A stretch of DNA of 64,000 bases from Prorocentrum cordatum (GCA_963575745.1 CAUYUJ010020602.1:7501-71500); one strand, 5' to 3'; numbered from the stretch's first letter, positions 23,078 to 33,249 are shown. Translations and numbers: made by a program. The notes: generated by a model not told the origin, from the sequence alone.

Positions 23078-23223
23078 AAGTCGGGCGCGTCCCCCTGCAC
23101 AGGAGGCAGATTCCAAACTGGTCAAACAATAGTCTGGGGACGATTTGCTTTTCAGTACTTCTGTTGTTTCGAATGTGGTTCGACTGTTTTTTTATTTGTC
23201 GTCCAAAATCCGCCGGTCGGGGG
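23078..23223. mobile_element. degenerate copy of the TIR element seen at 11.3 and 37.8 kb
   Basis: The left end AGTCGGGCGCGTCCCCCTG and the internal CGTCCAAAATCCGCC are conserved. The right TIR is eroded after GTCGGGGG, and no target duplication can be seen. Confidence 0.6.
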
Positions 23224-23540
23224 AAAGAACGCCTTTCACGGGCGTTTGCCTTGGGAACATTCGGCGGCGCGTTTCGAACTGGGGGGTGGCCCCGCCCCAA
23301 CATTCGGCGCCGTCGATCTAAACCAGGGGAACTCCCCTCCCCCAAAAACCCCCCCTTCCCGAACACCCCCCCCCCTCCCAAGCCAACGGGGGGGGCGGGG
23401 CTGAACCCCCCTTTCCCTCCACCCGTCGGCGCCGGCGACGGGTGGAGGGGACGCAGCGACGATGACCAGAGGCAGCCCAGGGGGGGGGGTTCAAACCCTC
23501 CCCTCCCCTGGCTGGCTGGCGCCGGCGACGGCGGGCGCAG
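23224..23540. other. G/C-homopolymer-rich spacer, no gene
   Basis: Runs such as CCCCCCCCC and GGGGGGGG surround GGCGCCGGCGACGGGTGGAGG. Frames are low-complexity Pro/Gly. Confidence 0.5.
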
Positions 23541-23544
23541 CGAC

Positions 23545-24218
23545 GGTAACCACCATTAGCACCACCACACCACCACAACCACCACCACCACCACCACCAC
23601 CACCACCACCACAACCCACCACTACCACCACCACCAACCAACCACGCAACCACCACCACCACCACAGCCACCATCACCACCACAACCACCACCACCACAA
23701 CTCACCATCAACACCACCACAAAAAAAACACCACCACCACTTCCACCATCACCACCACCATCATGTACCACGCCACTGCCACCACCGCCACAACCACGAC
23801 CACTACCAGCAGCACAACCCACCACCGCCACCACAAACCACCACACCACCACCGCCAACACCGCCACCATCACCACCACCACCAGCACCACCTTCACAAA
23901 CCACCGCCACCACCACTGCCCACCACCACCGCCACAAACCACCACCACACCACCACCACCAAACCACCACCAGCGCCCCCACAAACCACCACCACCACCA
24001 CCACCACCGCCCCCACAAACCACCACCACCACCACCACCACCGCAACCACAACCACAACCACAAACCACCACCACGCCACCACAACCACCACCACCGCCA
24101 CCACCACCACCACAACCCACCACCATCACCACCACCACCACCGCCACCACAACCACCACCACCACCACCAACCACCACACCACGACCACAACCACCACCA
24201 GCGCCACCACCACAACCC

Positions 24219-24249
<31 letters not shown>

Positions 24250-24262
24250 CCACCACCGTCGT
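23545..24262. repeat. (CAC)n / (CCA)n tract, over 700 bp
   Basis: Almost uninterrupted CAC-type triplets with few other bases. All frames remain open (His/Pro/Thr or Val/Gly/Trp), which I treat as an artefact. Confidence 0.95.
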
Positions 24263-24592
24263 CCTCGTCGACGCTCCCCGCCGCCGCCGCCCGCCGCCAC
24301 AGGCGCGGGCGCCGGCCCAGAAAACGAAATCGTCGTCCCCGCCGCCGCCGCCGCCGCCAGCCGCCGCCGACGCAGGCGCTGGCCCGAAGAGCGAGGAGAG
24401 GGAGAGAGGAGAAGTTGAGGATGGGGGGGGGGAGGGGTTCGAAACCCCACCCACCCACCTTCCGTCACGGGAGGGGGGGGGACGGGTTCGACCCCCCCCC
24501 CTCGGAGGGGGGGGGTCCGGTTTCACCCCCCCCCCCCCTCCAAGCAACCACAGAACGCGCTTTCTCGCAGGGGGACATGCCCGACCTGAGAC

Positions 24593-24595
<3 letters not shown>
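24263..24595. other. GCC-rich and G-run spacer, no gene
   Basis: A (GCC)n stretch at about 24330-24365 and long G or C runs. The end contains GGGGGACATGCCCGACCTGAG (24570-24590), a fragment of the right TIR of the 11.3/37.8-kb element. Confidence 0.6.

Positions 24596-24630
<35 letters not shown>
24596..24630. repeat. (GA)n microsatellite
   Basis: About 17 uninterrupted GA units. Confidence 0.95.
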
Positions 24631-24632
<2 letters not shown>

Positions 24633-25189
24633 GCACAGACGCAAGACTCGGCGGCGAGCGAGAGGGGGACATGTGAGAAGGAGGGGGCCTTTTGTCCGAG
24701 GGCGGCGGGGCTCCTCAGAAGACCTCCGGTCTTCTGAGGAGATTTCTGCGTCTTCGGGGAGGCTTGGGAAATTCTCCGAAGGCGGGGGGACCTCGAGGCA
24801 CTTCTGAGAAGGCCCGCCCCCTCGGGCTGACCTTCCTCCTCCTCCTCCTCCTCCTCGTCTTCGTCCTCGTCCTCGTCCTCGTCCTCCTCCTCGTCCTCCT
24901 CCTCGTCCTCCTCCTCCTCCTCCTACTCCTCCGCCTGCTCCTCCACCTCCTCCTCCTCCTCCTCCTCCTCCTCCTCCTCCTCCTCCTCCTCCTCCTGCTC
25001 CCCCCGGGCTGACCGCCGAAAGAGCGGCATGGACGTGGACTGTCGTCGGTATGCGCGCATTTCTTGGGTCGGCGCGGGGCCTCTCTGGCGGCACCTCCCG
25101 GCATGTGCGGGCGACCTCGGAGAAGTTTCGGGGCGCTTCAGGGCCGCATTGGAGACCTCGGGCTGTCATAGAGCTTTCTCTTCCCCTTG
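24631..25189. repeat. GTCTTCTGAGGAG palindrome and (CTC)n tract
   Basis: CTCAGAAGACCTCCGG with CCGGTCTTCTGAG at about 24714-24739 forms a palindrome. A pyrimidine tract, mostly (CTC)n with CGTC interruptions, runs from 24833 to 25002. No gene. Confidence 0.75.
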
Positions 25190-25194
25190 CCTGC

Positions 25195-25378
25195 TTACTC
25201 CAGATTTCGTAATAAAAAGGGAGGGGGTCGGGACCCTCCAAGACAAGCCATTTCAGACCCCCCCCGTGGGAGAACCCTCCAAAACATCGTCCCCAGACCC
25301 CCCAGGCCCTCCAACATAGCCTGGAAGAGACCCCCCCCGAAATGAGACCCCCCTCCCTTTATTACGAAATCTGGAGTA
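25195..25378. mobile_element. 184-bp TIR element with 5-bp target duplication
   Basis: The left end TTACTCCAGATTTCGTAAT matches the complement of the right end (ATTACGAAATCTGGAGTA). GGGAGGGGG/CCCCCTCCC extends the inverted match to about 30 bp. CCTGC flanks it at 25190-25194 and 25379-25383. The interior is rich in CCCTCCA/CAGACCCCCC and has no ORF of note. Confidence 0.8.
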
Positions 25379-25383
25379 CCTGC

Positions 25384-26500
25384 GGGCGGGCGTTTTTCCT
25401 CGTCATCTCGCGTTGGGCCTCCCTCGGGAAAGCGGGTGGGCATCCAGAGCTTCGCGGCAGTATCCGTGTGCCGGGCCGCGGGTCAGAAATCCATCCCGGG
25501 GCTGGCCAGTCTTCCGGGCGGCGGTCCGCCTTTCAGGATCCTCGTGGCCCCTTGGGCCGCGCGCGTTGGCGCCAGGCGCAAAGATGATGCCGTCTTCATC
25601 GTCGCCGGGGGGGCCCCATCGCCTCGCGGAGGTCGGCAGGAGGAATCGAGATTATTATGACGGCCGGGGGGCCCTGGGTGGGCTTCGCTGAGCAGTGCGG
25701 GGCCAGTTTGGGGCAGGCCCGAACAGGCCAGAGAGCAGATCGAAGGGGAAGACACGAACTCGTCCCCCCGCGGCTACCTGTAGCAAGCATGGAGCTCGAT
25801 CGGGCTGCTGTGCTGTCGCTTTGGGAAACGCTGGGGCTCTTTGGGGGCCACCTGGGAGCCCTCTCGGGACCTCTCGGGGCCATCTTGGCGTCGTCTTGGG
25901 TGCGATTGTCCCACGGCGATGGCCAAGGGACTACCAGGCATGCATTGTTGACGATCCCGACGAGCGTGCTACTACCTAGATGATGCAACGGGGCCCCAGA
26001 GGTAGTCAGTCGCACGCGAAGCAGTAGACATCAAATCATCATAATCGAGTATTGCAGGATATGATACGCGTGGTTTGCGTTCCTTGGGAAGGGAACTCTT
26101 ACATATCAAAGTATTTTCTGTGAATACATTCATGGTTAGCTCCCTCCCTCTCGTACTCGTCCTGAATATCAGCGTTGCTACATGTCGTTGCACGTTGGCT
26201 CTACGGTGGTGACACTTGTGTTGTATTTCTTAGTGCAAGAAGATGGTGTACGCCTGGCTATTGAGGTTCAGCGTGCGTTGCTCGAGCTAGGCTCAGACGG
26301 GGGGCGGGGGGGGCGCGGTGATCCTAATACCCTTTCCTGTATGTGTCCAGGGGGCCCCTCTGGGCGATCAGTGGGCTTCTGAATTTGATTGTGGAATATG
26401 ATGCGACCCACGTCAGAGCCCTGGTGCCAGCGGCAGTGAACGAGCTTTAGTTACTTTAGTTTCGCACTCTCTTGCTGCTGCGTGCAGATGAAAGGTTCCG
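25384..26500. other. unique-looking sequence, no confident gene
   Basis: Mostly unique, with a short CTTGG-like patch at about 25820-25910 and an AT-richer segment at 26030-26260. No frame has recognised motifs. Confidence 0.4.
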
Positions 26501-26559
26501 CGAGCGTCCTGTCTTGTATGTTCGTCCCGTTCCCCCCTGAACATTATCGTCGTCCTCCT

Positions 26560-26700
26560 GCTCCTCTTTCATCGTCGTCCTGCTGCTCATTCTCCTCGTC
26601 GTCCTTCTCCTCGTCGTCCTCGTCGTCCTCTTTCCTCGTCGTCCTCTTTCCTCGTCGTCCTCCTGCTCCTTCTCCTTGTCGTCCTTCTCCCTGCCCCCCA
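26560..26700. repeat. (CGTCCTC)n pyrimidine repeat
   Basis: CGTCGTCCT units repeat with interruptions; Ser/Leu-rich frames are artefacts. Confidence 0.75.
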
Positions 26701-26789
26701 CTCTCCCGTCTCCGTGCCGTCCTCCTGCTCCTCTCTCCCTCGGGGGCCGGACGACGCGGACGAGGCCGAGAAGCACGGGCAATCGGCCC

Positions 26790-26925
26790 TCCCTCGGCGA
26801 AGAGACGCCGGCCGCCAGGGGACCCGACGTGCTACGAGTGGAGGCCCGAGCACGGCTGCTACTACTGCCTGCTGTGCTGCGCGTTCTGCGACGACAACCA
26901 CCTCAGGAGCCGGCGGCCCGGGCCA
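26790..26925 (+). pseudogene. possible fragment of a Cys-rich zinc-knuckle protein
   Basis: In one frame the sequence reads CYEWRPEHGCYYCLLCCAF followed by CDDNHLRSR. The C-x2-C-x-x-C...H arrangement and the unique composition suggest a short relic of a zinc-finger exon. The same frame continues downstream without clear protein character. No family is identified. Confidence 0.3.
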
Positions 26926-27350
26926 CGAGCGCGCCGCGGGCGCTTCGCCATGCCCGGCCCTGGCCGCCGGGATACTGCGTCGAACACGATCTGGGGTCGG
27001 AGGCGGCGATAGGGGCGAGCATAGCCCAGGGGCGAGCAGCACATGCTCAGTTCTTTCAGAATGGCGCTCCCGCTACAGCGTCGGCTCTGTTCCCCTTCTG
27101 AGTCCTTCCAGTTCACGTTCCCGTTGTAGCGCTGATGCCATGTCTTTGTTTCGGCTCTTCCAAATCGCGCTCCTGCTGCAGCGTTGGCTTCGTTTCCGCG
27201 CTTCTAGTCCTCAAATAGTGTTCCCACTGCAGCGCTGATCTCATGTTGCGCTGCCCGCTTTCCAGACGGTCCGTTTGCATTTTCTGCCATGAGTCCTTTC
27301 TGGTTTCTTTCTGACCTTATTGTCGAAATGAATCGCGTTCTCGACGAGAT
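26926..27350. other. diverged short repeats, no gene
   Basis: The words GCGCTCCCGCTACAGCG, GCGCTCCTGCTGCAGCG and GTTCCCACTGCAGCG recur at about 50-60 bp spacing between 27060 and 27240. A similar series is seen at about 62740-62930. Confidence 0.5.
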
Positions 27351-27354
27351 GTCG

Positions 27355-27535
27355 TGCTACAGTCAACCCGCATAGTAAGGATGGACAACCTTCCTAAGGG
27401 TACCCTTGCATCATTGCCCCTTTGGCCCAACATTGGCGACTTTCGCTGGCCAACCTCGATTACTAACGTTTACATGGGCCTCCAAGGCCCTTGCATCCTG
27501 ACCGCGCATCCTTATGATACGGGTTGTCTGTATGC
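27355..27535 (+). repeat. 180-bp dispersed repeat, copy A (empty site)
   Basis: Runs from CAGTCAACCCGCATAG through TTGCCCCTTTGGCCCAACATT to the GGCCCTTGCATCC and ATGATACGGGTTG blocks. The point corresponding to the 30.38-kb insertion is uninterrupted here. Confidence 0.75.
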
Positions 27536-27617
27536 CGTGCTATACCATGCATCGCGGCGTACCCTCTCGGGGTCGTCGCCATGCTCGACATCCGATTGTG
27601 CGAACAGAGAGGAGATC

Positions 27618-27795
27618 TACGCAGTGGTACTGTCGACCCGCATGGAAAGGATGGGCAACCTTCCCAAGGGTACCCTTGCATCCCCTTGCCCCTTCGGCCC
27701 ATCATTAGCGACTTTCGTTGGCCAACCTCGTTCGAGAAACGTTCACATGGACCTCCAAGGCCCGCACCGCGCATCCTCATGATACGGGTTGACTG
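27618..27795 (+). repeat. 180-bp dispersed repeat, copy B (empty site)
   Basis: Same order of blocks as copy A. The segment CCCCTTCGGCCCATCATTAG at 27691-27710 is the uninterrupted form of the site occupied by the foldback element at 30380. Confidence 0.8.
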
Positions 27796-27990
27796 TGAGG
27801 GACGGGAGGGAGGGGTAGTACGTCAAGCATGACGCTCGCGCACCTAGCTTGCCCCCCTCCCTTTTTCTCCTCTTCCTGTTTCTCCCTCTCCCCTTCCTGA
27901 TTCTCCCGCCCCCCTCCCTGGCTTCCTCCGTCTTCCCCCCTCCCTGTTCGTCCCTCCCTTCCCTCCCACTCTCCTCTCTCCCCTACCTCA
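27796..27990. repeat. pyrimidine-rich tract CTCCCT
   Basis: About 150 bp of CCCTCC/TTCCTC; no gene. Confidence 0.7.
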
Positions 27991-28260
27991 CCCAGGGCTC
28001 ATTTCGATTCCTCCGATTCGATTCGATTCGACTTCGATGGATTCCGATTCCGCTTCGACTCGACGTGGGATTCCGATTTGAGTTCCGATTTCTCACTGGA
28101 CGCACAAAAGCCTGCCGATTTCCGCCGATTCGACCTTTTCCGACTCGGCTGCCGAGTTCCGCCGATCCGATTCGTGTCGATAGCCGATCCGACTTACCGA
28201 TTCGATGTTGGGCTCTTCCCCACCTACCAAACCACCCCAACCCAACCCGAAGGCCTCAAT
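27990..28260 (+). repeat. TCGATTCCTCCGATTCGATT family, copy 2
   Basis: TTTCGATTCCTCCGATTCG, GATTCCGATT repeats, TTTCTCACTGGA and then CCGATTTCCGCCGATTCG, in the same order as at 31800. Confidence 0.75.
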
Positions 28261-28560
28261 TTTCCCTCCATTTCCAGTGGGGGGGGGGGTGGGTTCGGGG
28301 AACGCCGAAAAAAACACGTATGGAACCCATACCCCCCCCCCAACCCGCAATTCGGGTCTTCGGGTTGGGTTGGGGTGGTCTGGTAGGCAGTCAGCTCTCC
28401 GGCCCCACCCTCGCAGGCCTAGAGGTTGACACCAACACCAAGATCGCGGTGTGCCTCCTCAACCGAGGAAGACGATCCCGATCTTGGCGATGGTGGTAAA
28501 TATTTTGGCTTCCAAGGTGACCGAAATATTACGCCAACCCGAGATCTACCATTCATCTTC
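28261..28560. other. no gene; contains a repeated CCC-AACCCG element
   Basis: The CCCAACCCGCAATTCGGG...CTTCGGGTTGGGTTGGGGTG block at about 28340-28378 recurs at about 29375-29432. A + strand frame through 28100-28500 is not convincing. Confidence 0.45.
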
Positions 28561-28564
28561 CCCA

Positions 28565-28745
28565 TGTGGAGGGAGAGAGGGAGGAGGGAGGGGGAGGAGG
28601 GAGGAGGGAGGAGGGAGGAGGGAGGAGGGGAGGAGGAGGAGGGGGAGGAGGAGGAGGAGGAGGAGGAGGAGGCGGAGGAGGAGGAGGAGGAGGGGGGGGA
28701 GGAGATTGAGGAGGAGGAAGAAGGAGGAGGAGGGGGAGGAGGACG
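28565..28745. repeat. (GGA)n / (GGAGGGA)n purine tract
   Basis: About 180 bp of nearly pure purine. The corresponding pyrimidine tract lies at 28885-29015, so the two could pair as a long imperfect inverted repeat around 28750-28880. Confidence 0.85.
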
Positions 28746-28884
28746 CCCCTGTGCTGGTGTTGGTGCCAATTTCCAGGCCTTCAACACCCCATGCAGGAGC
28801 GCGAAGCACCAGAACAGGATACGGCACCCGCACCTCTACTTCCGCGCCGCCCGGCCCGCCCTGGAGGCCGCTCCCGCCGCCGCC

Positions 28885-29015
28885 CAGGGGCGTCCTCCCC
28901 CTCCTCCTCTCTCCTCCTCCTCTAATCTCCTCCTCCTTCTCCTCCCTCCTCCCTCCTCCTCCTCCCCCCTCCCTCCTCCCTCCTCCCTCCTCCCTCCTCC
29001 CTCCTCTCTCCTCCC
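28885..29015. repeat. (CTCCT)n pyrimidine tract
   Basis: Complement of the 28565-28745 tract; Leu/Pro/Ser frames are artefacts. Confidence 0.85.
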
Positions 29016-29119
29016 CTGGCCAGTCGGCCAATCGGCGCCACCGGGATGGTGGAGGACCGAAGCGGTCGGGAGCCTCGAGAGGGAGGTCGATGCGAACGGG
29101 GGTCAGCCAGAGCGCCGGA

Positions 29120-29290
29120 TCTTGCAGGATCCTGCAGGGCCAGAGGCTCCCATCGACCCTGGCTTGGGTGCAGGATCCTGCAGGATCCTTCGCATTGACC
29201 CGGGCTTGGGTGCAGGATCTTGCAGGATTCTGCAAGGTCTGACTGACCCGGGTCTGGACTGACCCAGGTCAGAAGATCCTTGAAGCGGGG
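29120..29290. repeat. short repeat GCAGGATCCTGCAGGATC
   Basis: TTGGGTGCAGGATC(C/T)TGCAGGAT occurs twice, with CTTGCAGGATCCTGCAGG before them, spaced about 50 bp. TGACCCGGGTC flanks it. Confidence 0.6.
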
Positions 29291-29689
29291 GAGGAGAGGA
29301 TCACCGCCCACCAAACCACCCCAACCTCAGGGGTCGGGAAACATGCTGAAAACCACATATATGAAGCCCGTGCCCACCCCCCAACCCGAAACTCGGGCGA
29401 CATTCGGGTCTTCGGGTTGGGTTGGGGTGATTTGGTAGCTATTCGGAGGAAGGGAGCAAATGCCAACCCTTTGAGACCCAGACGTTGCAAGTCCTGCACG
29501 CCGGGGGTCTTCTCGGCCAGGCGCAAGAGTGCCCTCTCGCGGGAGTGGCCTCTTTGGTGTGGGCCCGGAGGGGTCCCCCGATCGTTGAGCGCGGAGCGGT
29601 AGCAGCGGCTTGCGCGCCTGGGTTTTGCCTCTCCGCGTCGCCCGTTACAGTGGGGGCACATGCCAAGAAACACCCTGCTTGCCTCCAGG

Positions 29690-29825
29690 GTGCCCTGGGT
29701 TTCTTGGGTTTCGATGGTTTTGCGATGGAAAGCCTGACGTTTCCACACCAAGCATCAATGAACGTCCTGGGGTCTCAGGGTTGGGTTTCTTGTGAAAGGT
29801 TTCTTGTGGACGAGCCCAAAGGTCA
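29690..29825 (+). repeat. dispersed repeat shared with 37.44 kb
   Basis: GGGGTCTCAGGGTTGGGTTTC and AGGTTTCTTGTGGAC match 37530-37570 (GGGGTCTCAGGGCTGGGTTTC, AGGTTTCTTGTGGAC); the preceding 80 bp match less well. Confidence 0.65.
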
Positions 29826-30324
29826 CTCTTGCCTAGGGTCACTTTTGCGTTCAGCCGAGTGTTCGTCAGTTTTCGGGGCGTGGGACAATCACATATCGAT
29901 CCAGCTCGAAAAATGCAGCAAAAAGATAGAATCTAGGGCTATGGTGGCGTTTTGCCGCGATGTTGTAATTTGTTCGCCACGTCGGATCTGCCATGTTTGG
30001 CCTTTGGAGTCCCGTTTCGGGCACCAGGAGCGTCGAAAATTGGTTCGGGATGCAGAACGAGCTTTGCAAGGGGTCGATAGGTCCAGGCTCCCACGCATCG
30101 AACAAATCTGATCGCCAGAAGTCCAGAATCGGCAGCAGCATATCCTGTCCATGTTCAACAGGTCTTGCTGTCGATGCCGCCGCGGACGTTGTCTATTTGT
30201 AACAAACGTCGCTTGCCCAAGAGCCACCGCTACCGGTGCTGGACAGCATTCGCTGTTGGGCATCTTTCCTGTGTTCTGCCCGTCTTCGATTCCGGCGTGC
30301 CTGAGATGGGACCATCAACCCACA
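29826..30324. other. unique-looking sequence, no confident gene
   Basis: Average composition and no simple repeats. Minus frames in 29866-30263 are of mixed composition but carry no recognised motifs. Confidence 0.4.
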
Positions 30325-30640
30325 TGATTAGTAAGGATGAGCGACTTTCCTAGGTCACCTTTGTATCCTTGCCCCTTCGTAGGGGGCCACATGTGAACCC
30401 TACCCCTACCCCCCACGATTTCTGAGGGGGAGGGTGGGGTTCACTTCGCTCAGGAGCTCCCGAACGAATTGAACCCCACCCTTCCCCTCAGAAATCGTGG
30501 GGGGTAGGGGTAGGGTTCACATGTGGCCCCCTACTTCGGCCCATCATTGGCCGCTTTCGCTGGCCACGCCCCACTCGCAGAGTGTCGGCATGGTCTTCCA
30601 AGGTCCGCGCATCCTCATCGTGCGTCCTCATTTCATCGCT
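30325..30640 (+). repeat. 180-bp dispersed repeat, copy C, interrupted by a foldback element
   Basis: The left part (TAGTAAGGATGAGCGAC to GCCCCTTCG) and the right part (CTTCGGCCCATCATTGGCCG onward) are contiguous in copy B at 27618. Confidence 0.8.
30380..30533. mobile_element. 154-bp foldback element with 5-bp target duplication
   Basis: The arms are about 63 bp each and nearly perfect complements, starting TAGGGGGCCACATGTGAACC and ending with the exact reverse complement. The loop is about 25 bp (near 30442-30466). CTTCG is duplicated at 30375-30379 and 30534-30538. With the element and one CTTCG removed, the sequence matches the uninterrupted copy at 27691. No coding capacity. Confidence 0.92.
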
Positions 30641-30699
30641 TCGCTCCCTCCGCCGGCGCGTACTGTGCTATCGCAGGCGTTCGCCTGCACGTTCGTGGC

Positions 30700-31025
30700 C
30701 TTTTGGGGCCTCTTGGGGGCCGTTTGGGGGCCTCTTGGGGCTTCTTGTTGAGCCTCTCGGGGGCCTCGTGGGGTCTCCAGGGGGCCGCCTGGGCTCTCCT
30801 GGGACCTCCTGGGGGCTTGGGGCGGAAGGCTCGAATTGGTGGTTTGTGTTCCCCCGTTGGGGGCCTCTCTTTGGGCCGTCTTGGGGCCCTCTTGGGCGCC
30901 TCTGGGGCGTCTCTGGAGCCCTCTTGGACCGTCTTGGGGCCCTCGTGGGGGCCTCTCGGGCCGTCCTGGTGCGGGTTGGGAGGCCTCTGGAGTCATCTTG
31001 GAGCGTCGGGAGCCAGAAAACGCCA
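30700..31025. repeat. CTTGG array
   Basis: GGGCCTCTTGGGGGCC-type units of 10-12 bp, as at 12.2-17.5 kb. Confidence 0.8.
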
Positions 31026-31114
31026 GAACGCGAAACACATTTTACATGTTGTTTGCTCGGTGGACCTGGGTCAGGAGAGAATGAAAGCGGCGGAGGAGCA
31101 GCTCAGAGCCAGGG

Positions 31115-31117
31115 AGG

Positions 31118-31183
<66 letters not shown>

Positions 31184-31469
31184 TGCGGCGGCGGCGGCGG
31201 CGGCGGCGGCGGGCGGCGGCGGCGGCGGTCTCGCGCTGCGGCGGCGGCGGCGGCCGGCGCGGGCCCGCTGCCCGACGTGGCGCTGCCGCCGCGCGCCGCG
31301 GCGGGGCCCCGCTACTGCCGGCGCCCGTGGCCCGCCGCCGCGGCGCCCGGCAGCCGGCGCCCGCGGCGCGCCGCGCGTGTGCGTCGCGCGGAGGGCACGC
31401 GACGACGGCGATGGCGACGACGACGGCGACGACGACGGCAACAGCGACGGCGGCGACGGCGACGACGAG

Positions 31470-31517
<48 letters not shown>

Positions 31518-31585
31518 TGACATCGACGGCGGCGACGACGGTGAGGACGCCGACGCCGACGACGACGCCCGCCGCGCGCTGCGCC
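31115..31585. repeat. (GAC)n and (GGC)n trinucleotide tracts
   Basis: Pure (GAC)n at about 31118-31182, (GGC)n at 31185-31255, mixed GC-rich sequence, then (GAC)n again at 31470-31565. Poly-Arg/Asp/Thr frames are artefacts. Confidence 0.9.
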
Positions 31586-31799
31586 GCTTGGAGGGCCCAG
31601 GCTCTACTTGGTATCGTTCAGATGTGTGCGTTTTCACATGAAGCAAAGGAGCCCATACCTCTACCCTTCGCCTGTTTTCCTTTTTTTCTGCCTCCTGGAC
31701 CTCCCTCGTCGCCACGGCTGGATTCGCCTCGAAATCCCGGTCAGAACGCACCCTGGAAGAGGTCAAGGGGATTAGCAGTAGTGGTACCTTTCGGCGTCC

Positions 31800-31985
31800 C
31801 CAGGGCTCGTTTCGATTCCTCCGAGTCGATATTTGATTTGACTTCGATGGCTTCCGATTTGGGTTCCGATTTCTCATTGGAGGCATTCTAGCCTGCCGAT
31901 GTCCGCCGATTCCGCCGATTTCCGCCGGTCCGATTCGTTTCGATCGCCGATCCTATCGATTCGATTTTGGGCTCTCCTGCAGGCT
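31800..31985 (+). repeat. TCGATTCCTCCGATTCGATT family, copy 3
   Basis: TTTCGATTCCTCCGAGTCG, GGTTCCGATTTCTCATTGG and CCGATTTCCGCCGGTCCGATTCG. CAGGCTCTACTTG(G)(T/C)ATCGTTC occurs on both sides (31600 and 31980). Confidence 0.75.
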
Positions 31986-32525
31986 CTACTTGGCATCGTT
32001 CGGACGCGTGCGCGTTTCTCGGCAAGGACCGTCGAGGAGCATGTTGGGTCATCTTGCGCAGAAGCGCACGCACGAAACCGAAACATGCACGGCAATGGAC
32101 GTCCGAGCGACGGCGAGCCTACGCTCGGACCGAGGTGCAAGGTCGAGGTCGGCTCGGGGAGGGTTCCCCTCCAATGGTCTGCCGCTTGGCCAGCAGAGGG
32201 TGTCGCGCTCTTGACGGATCATCTGCTGCCCTAGCTCCGGCCGTACGCCTGCCAGATGCGCCTCCTCCTCCTCCTCAGACGAGCAAGTCCAGACCCGGCC
32301 CTATCCTGGCCGCCATGGCAGGGCGGCCTTCTGCCCAGACCCCCCATAGGACTCTCCAGGACAGCTGCTTCCTGAACTCGGAGGCATGGCACGGAGGCCC
32401 GCGCCGCCTCGCCCGTGCGTCGGCGATGCAGCTCGACGTGGAGGCCGACTTCTCCCCGCCGACGTCGCCGATGCATGGCCGCCGCATCGCCGACCCATAG
32501 CCGCGGGGGCGGACAGAACCCCCAA
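31986..32525. other. unique-looking sequence, no confident gene
   Basis: Mixed composition without simple repeats. Frames on both strands are open up to about 180 codons but none has motifs or a clear advantage over the others. Confidence 0.35.
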
Positions 32526-32990
32526 CAGTGACACGTCGATTAGTGAATTGTCCGTTTTCGGTTTTCGAGAGGGCGCCGTGGCCGTTGTTTTCCAGGCTTG
32601 CGCCCGCCAGGTTTGGGCCCGAAGCCGTTTTCGCTAAACCACGTTTTACTAAAGGGAGGTCTGTCCATGCATCGGCGATGCGGCGCGATTCTCCGACCTC
32701 GGATCCATCTACCGGGACCCCATCCAGGGGGCCTCTACAGGCCCCCCTCTCGCGTCGTCTTCGGGCTGGGGCGGTCTCCGTGGTTGTCGTGAGCTCTCGG
32801 AGGTCTGCTCTCGCCCCGGGATGTTTCTGGAGGTGGACAGACTTCCTACCTTGACACGTCGATTAAGGAGTTGGCCGTTTTCGGTTCGCGAGAGGGCGTC
32901 GCGGCCGTCATTTTTGCGGGTCCAGGTCCGTCGATTTCGGCCTTAGGTCGTTTTCACTAAGGGGAGGTTTACTACAGGGAGGTTTGTCCA
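32526..32990. repeat. direct duplication of a roughly 150-bp unit
   Basis: TGACACGTCGATTAGTGAATT at about 32528 and TGACACGTCGATTAAGGAGTT at about 32853 begin units that share GGCCGTTTTCGGTT, CGAGAGGGCG and AAGGGAGGT(C/T)TGTCCA. Confidence 0.7.
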
Positions 32991-33249
32991 CCGCCGATGT
33001 TTGCTGCTGCGGCTGCTCCTCGACGAGAAGGCTTCGGGGTCTTGCCTGGGTCGTCCCGAGCGGCCACTGGGGGCCGGGGCAGCCTCGTGAGAGCAGGGCC
33101 CCTTTCGCACGTCGTGGACAGCATGAATCTCGGGAGAGGGAAGGGCGGACAAACACAATGATTCGTCGATTCCCAGGAAGATGTGGGGAAATTGTGGGAG
33201 GTGGGGGGGAGGACGGAACACACATAATTAATAGATGGGAACATATGGA

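Noticed and set aside
24435-24450. GGTTCGAAACCCC as a tRNA T-arm
   Set aside because: No acceptor, D or anticodon arms fit around it; flanks are G and C runs.
23462-24737. His/Pro/Thr-rich and Val/Gly/Trp-rich frames
   Set aside because: Translation of the (CAC)n tract in all frames.
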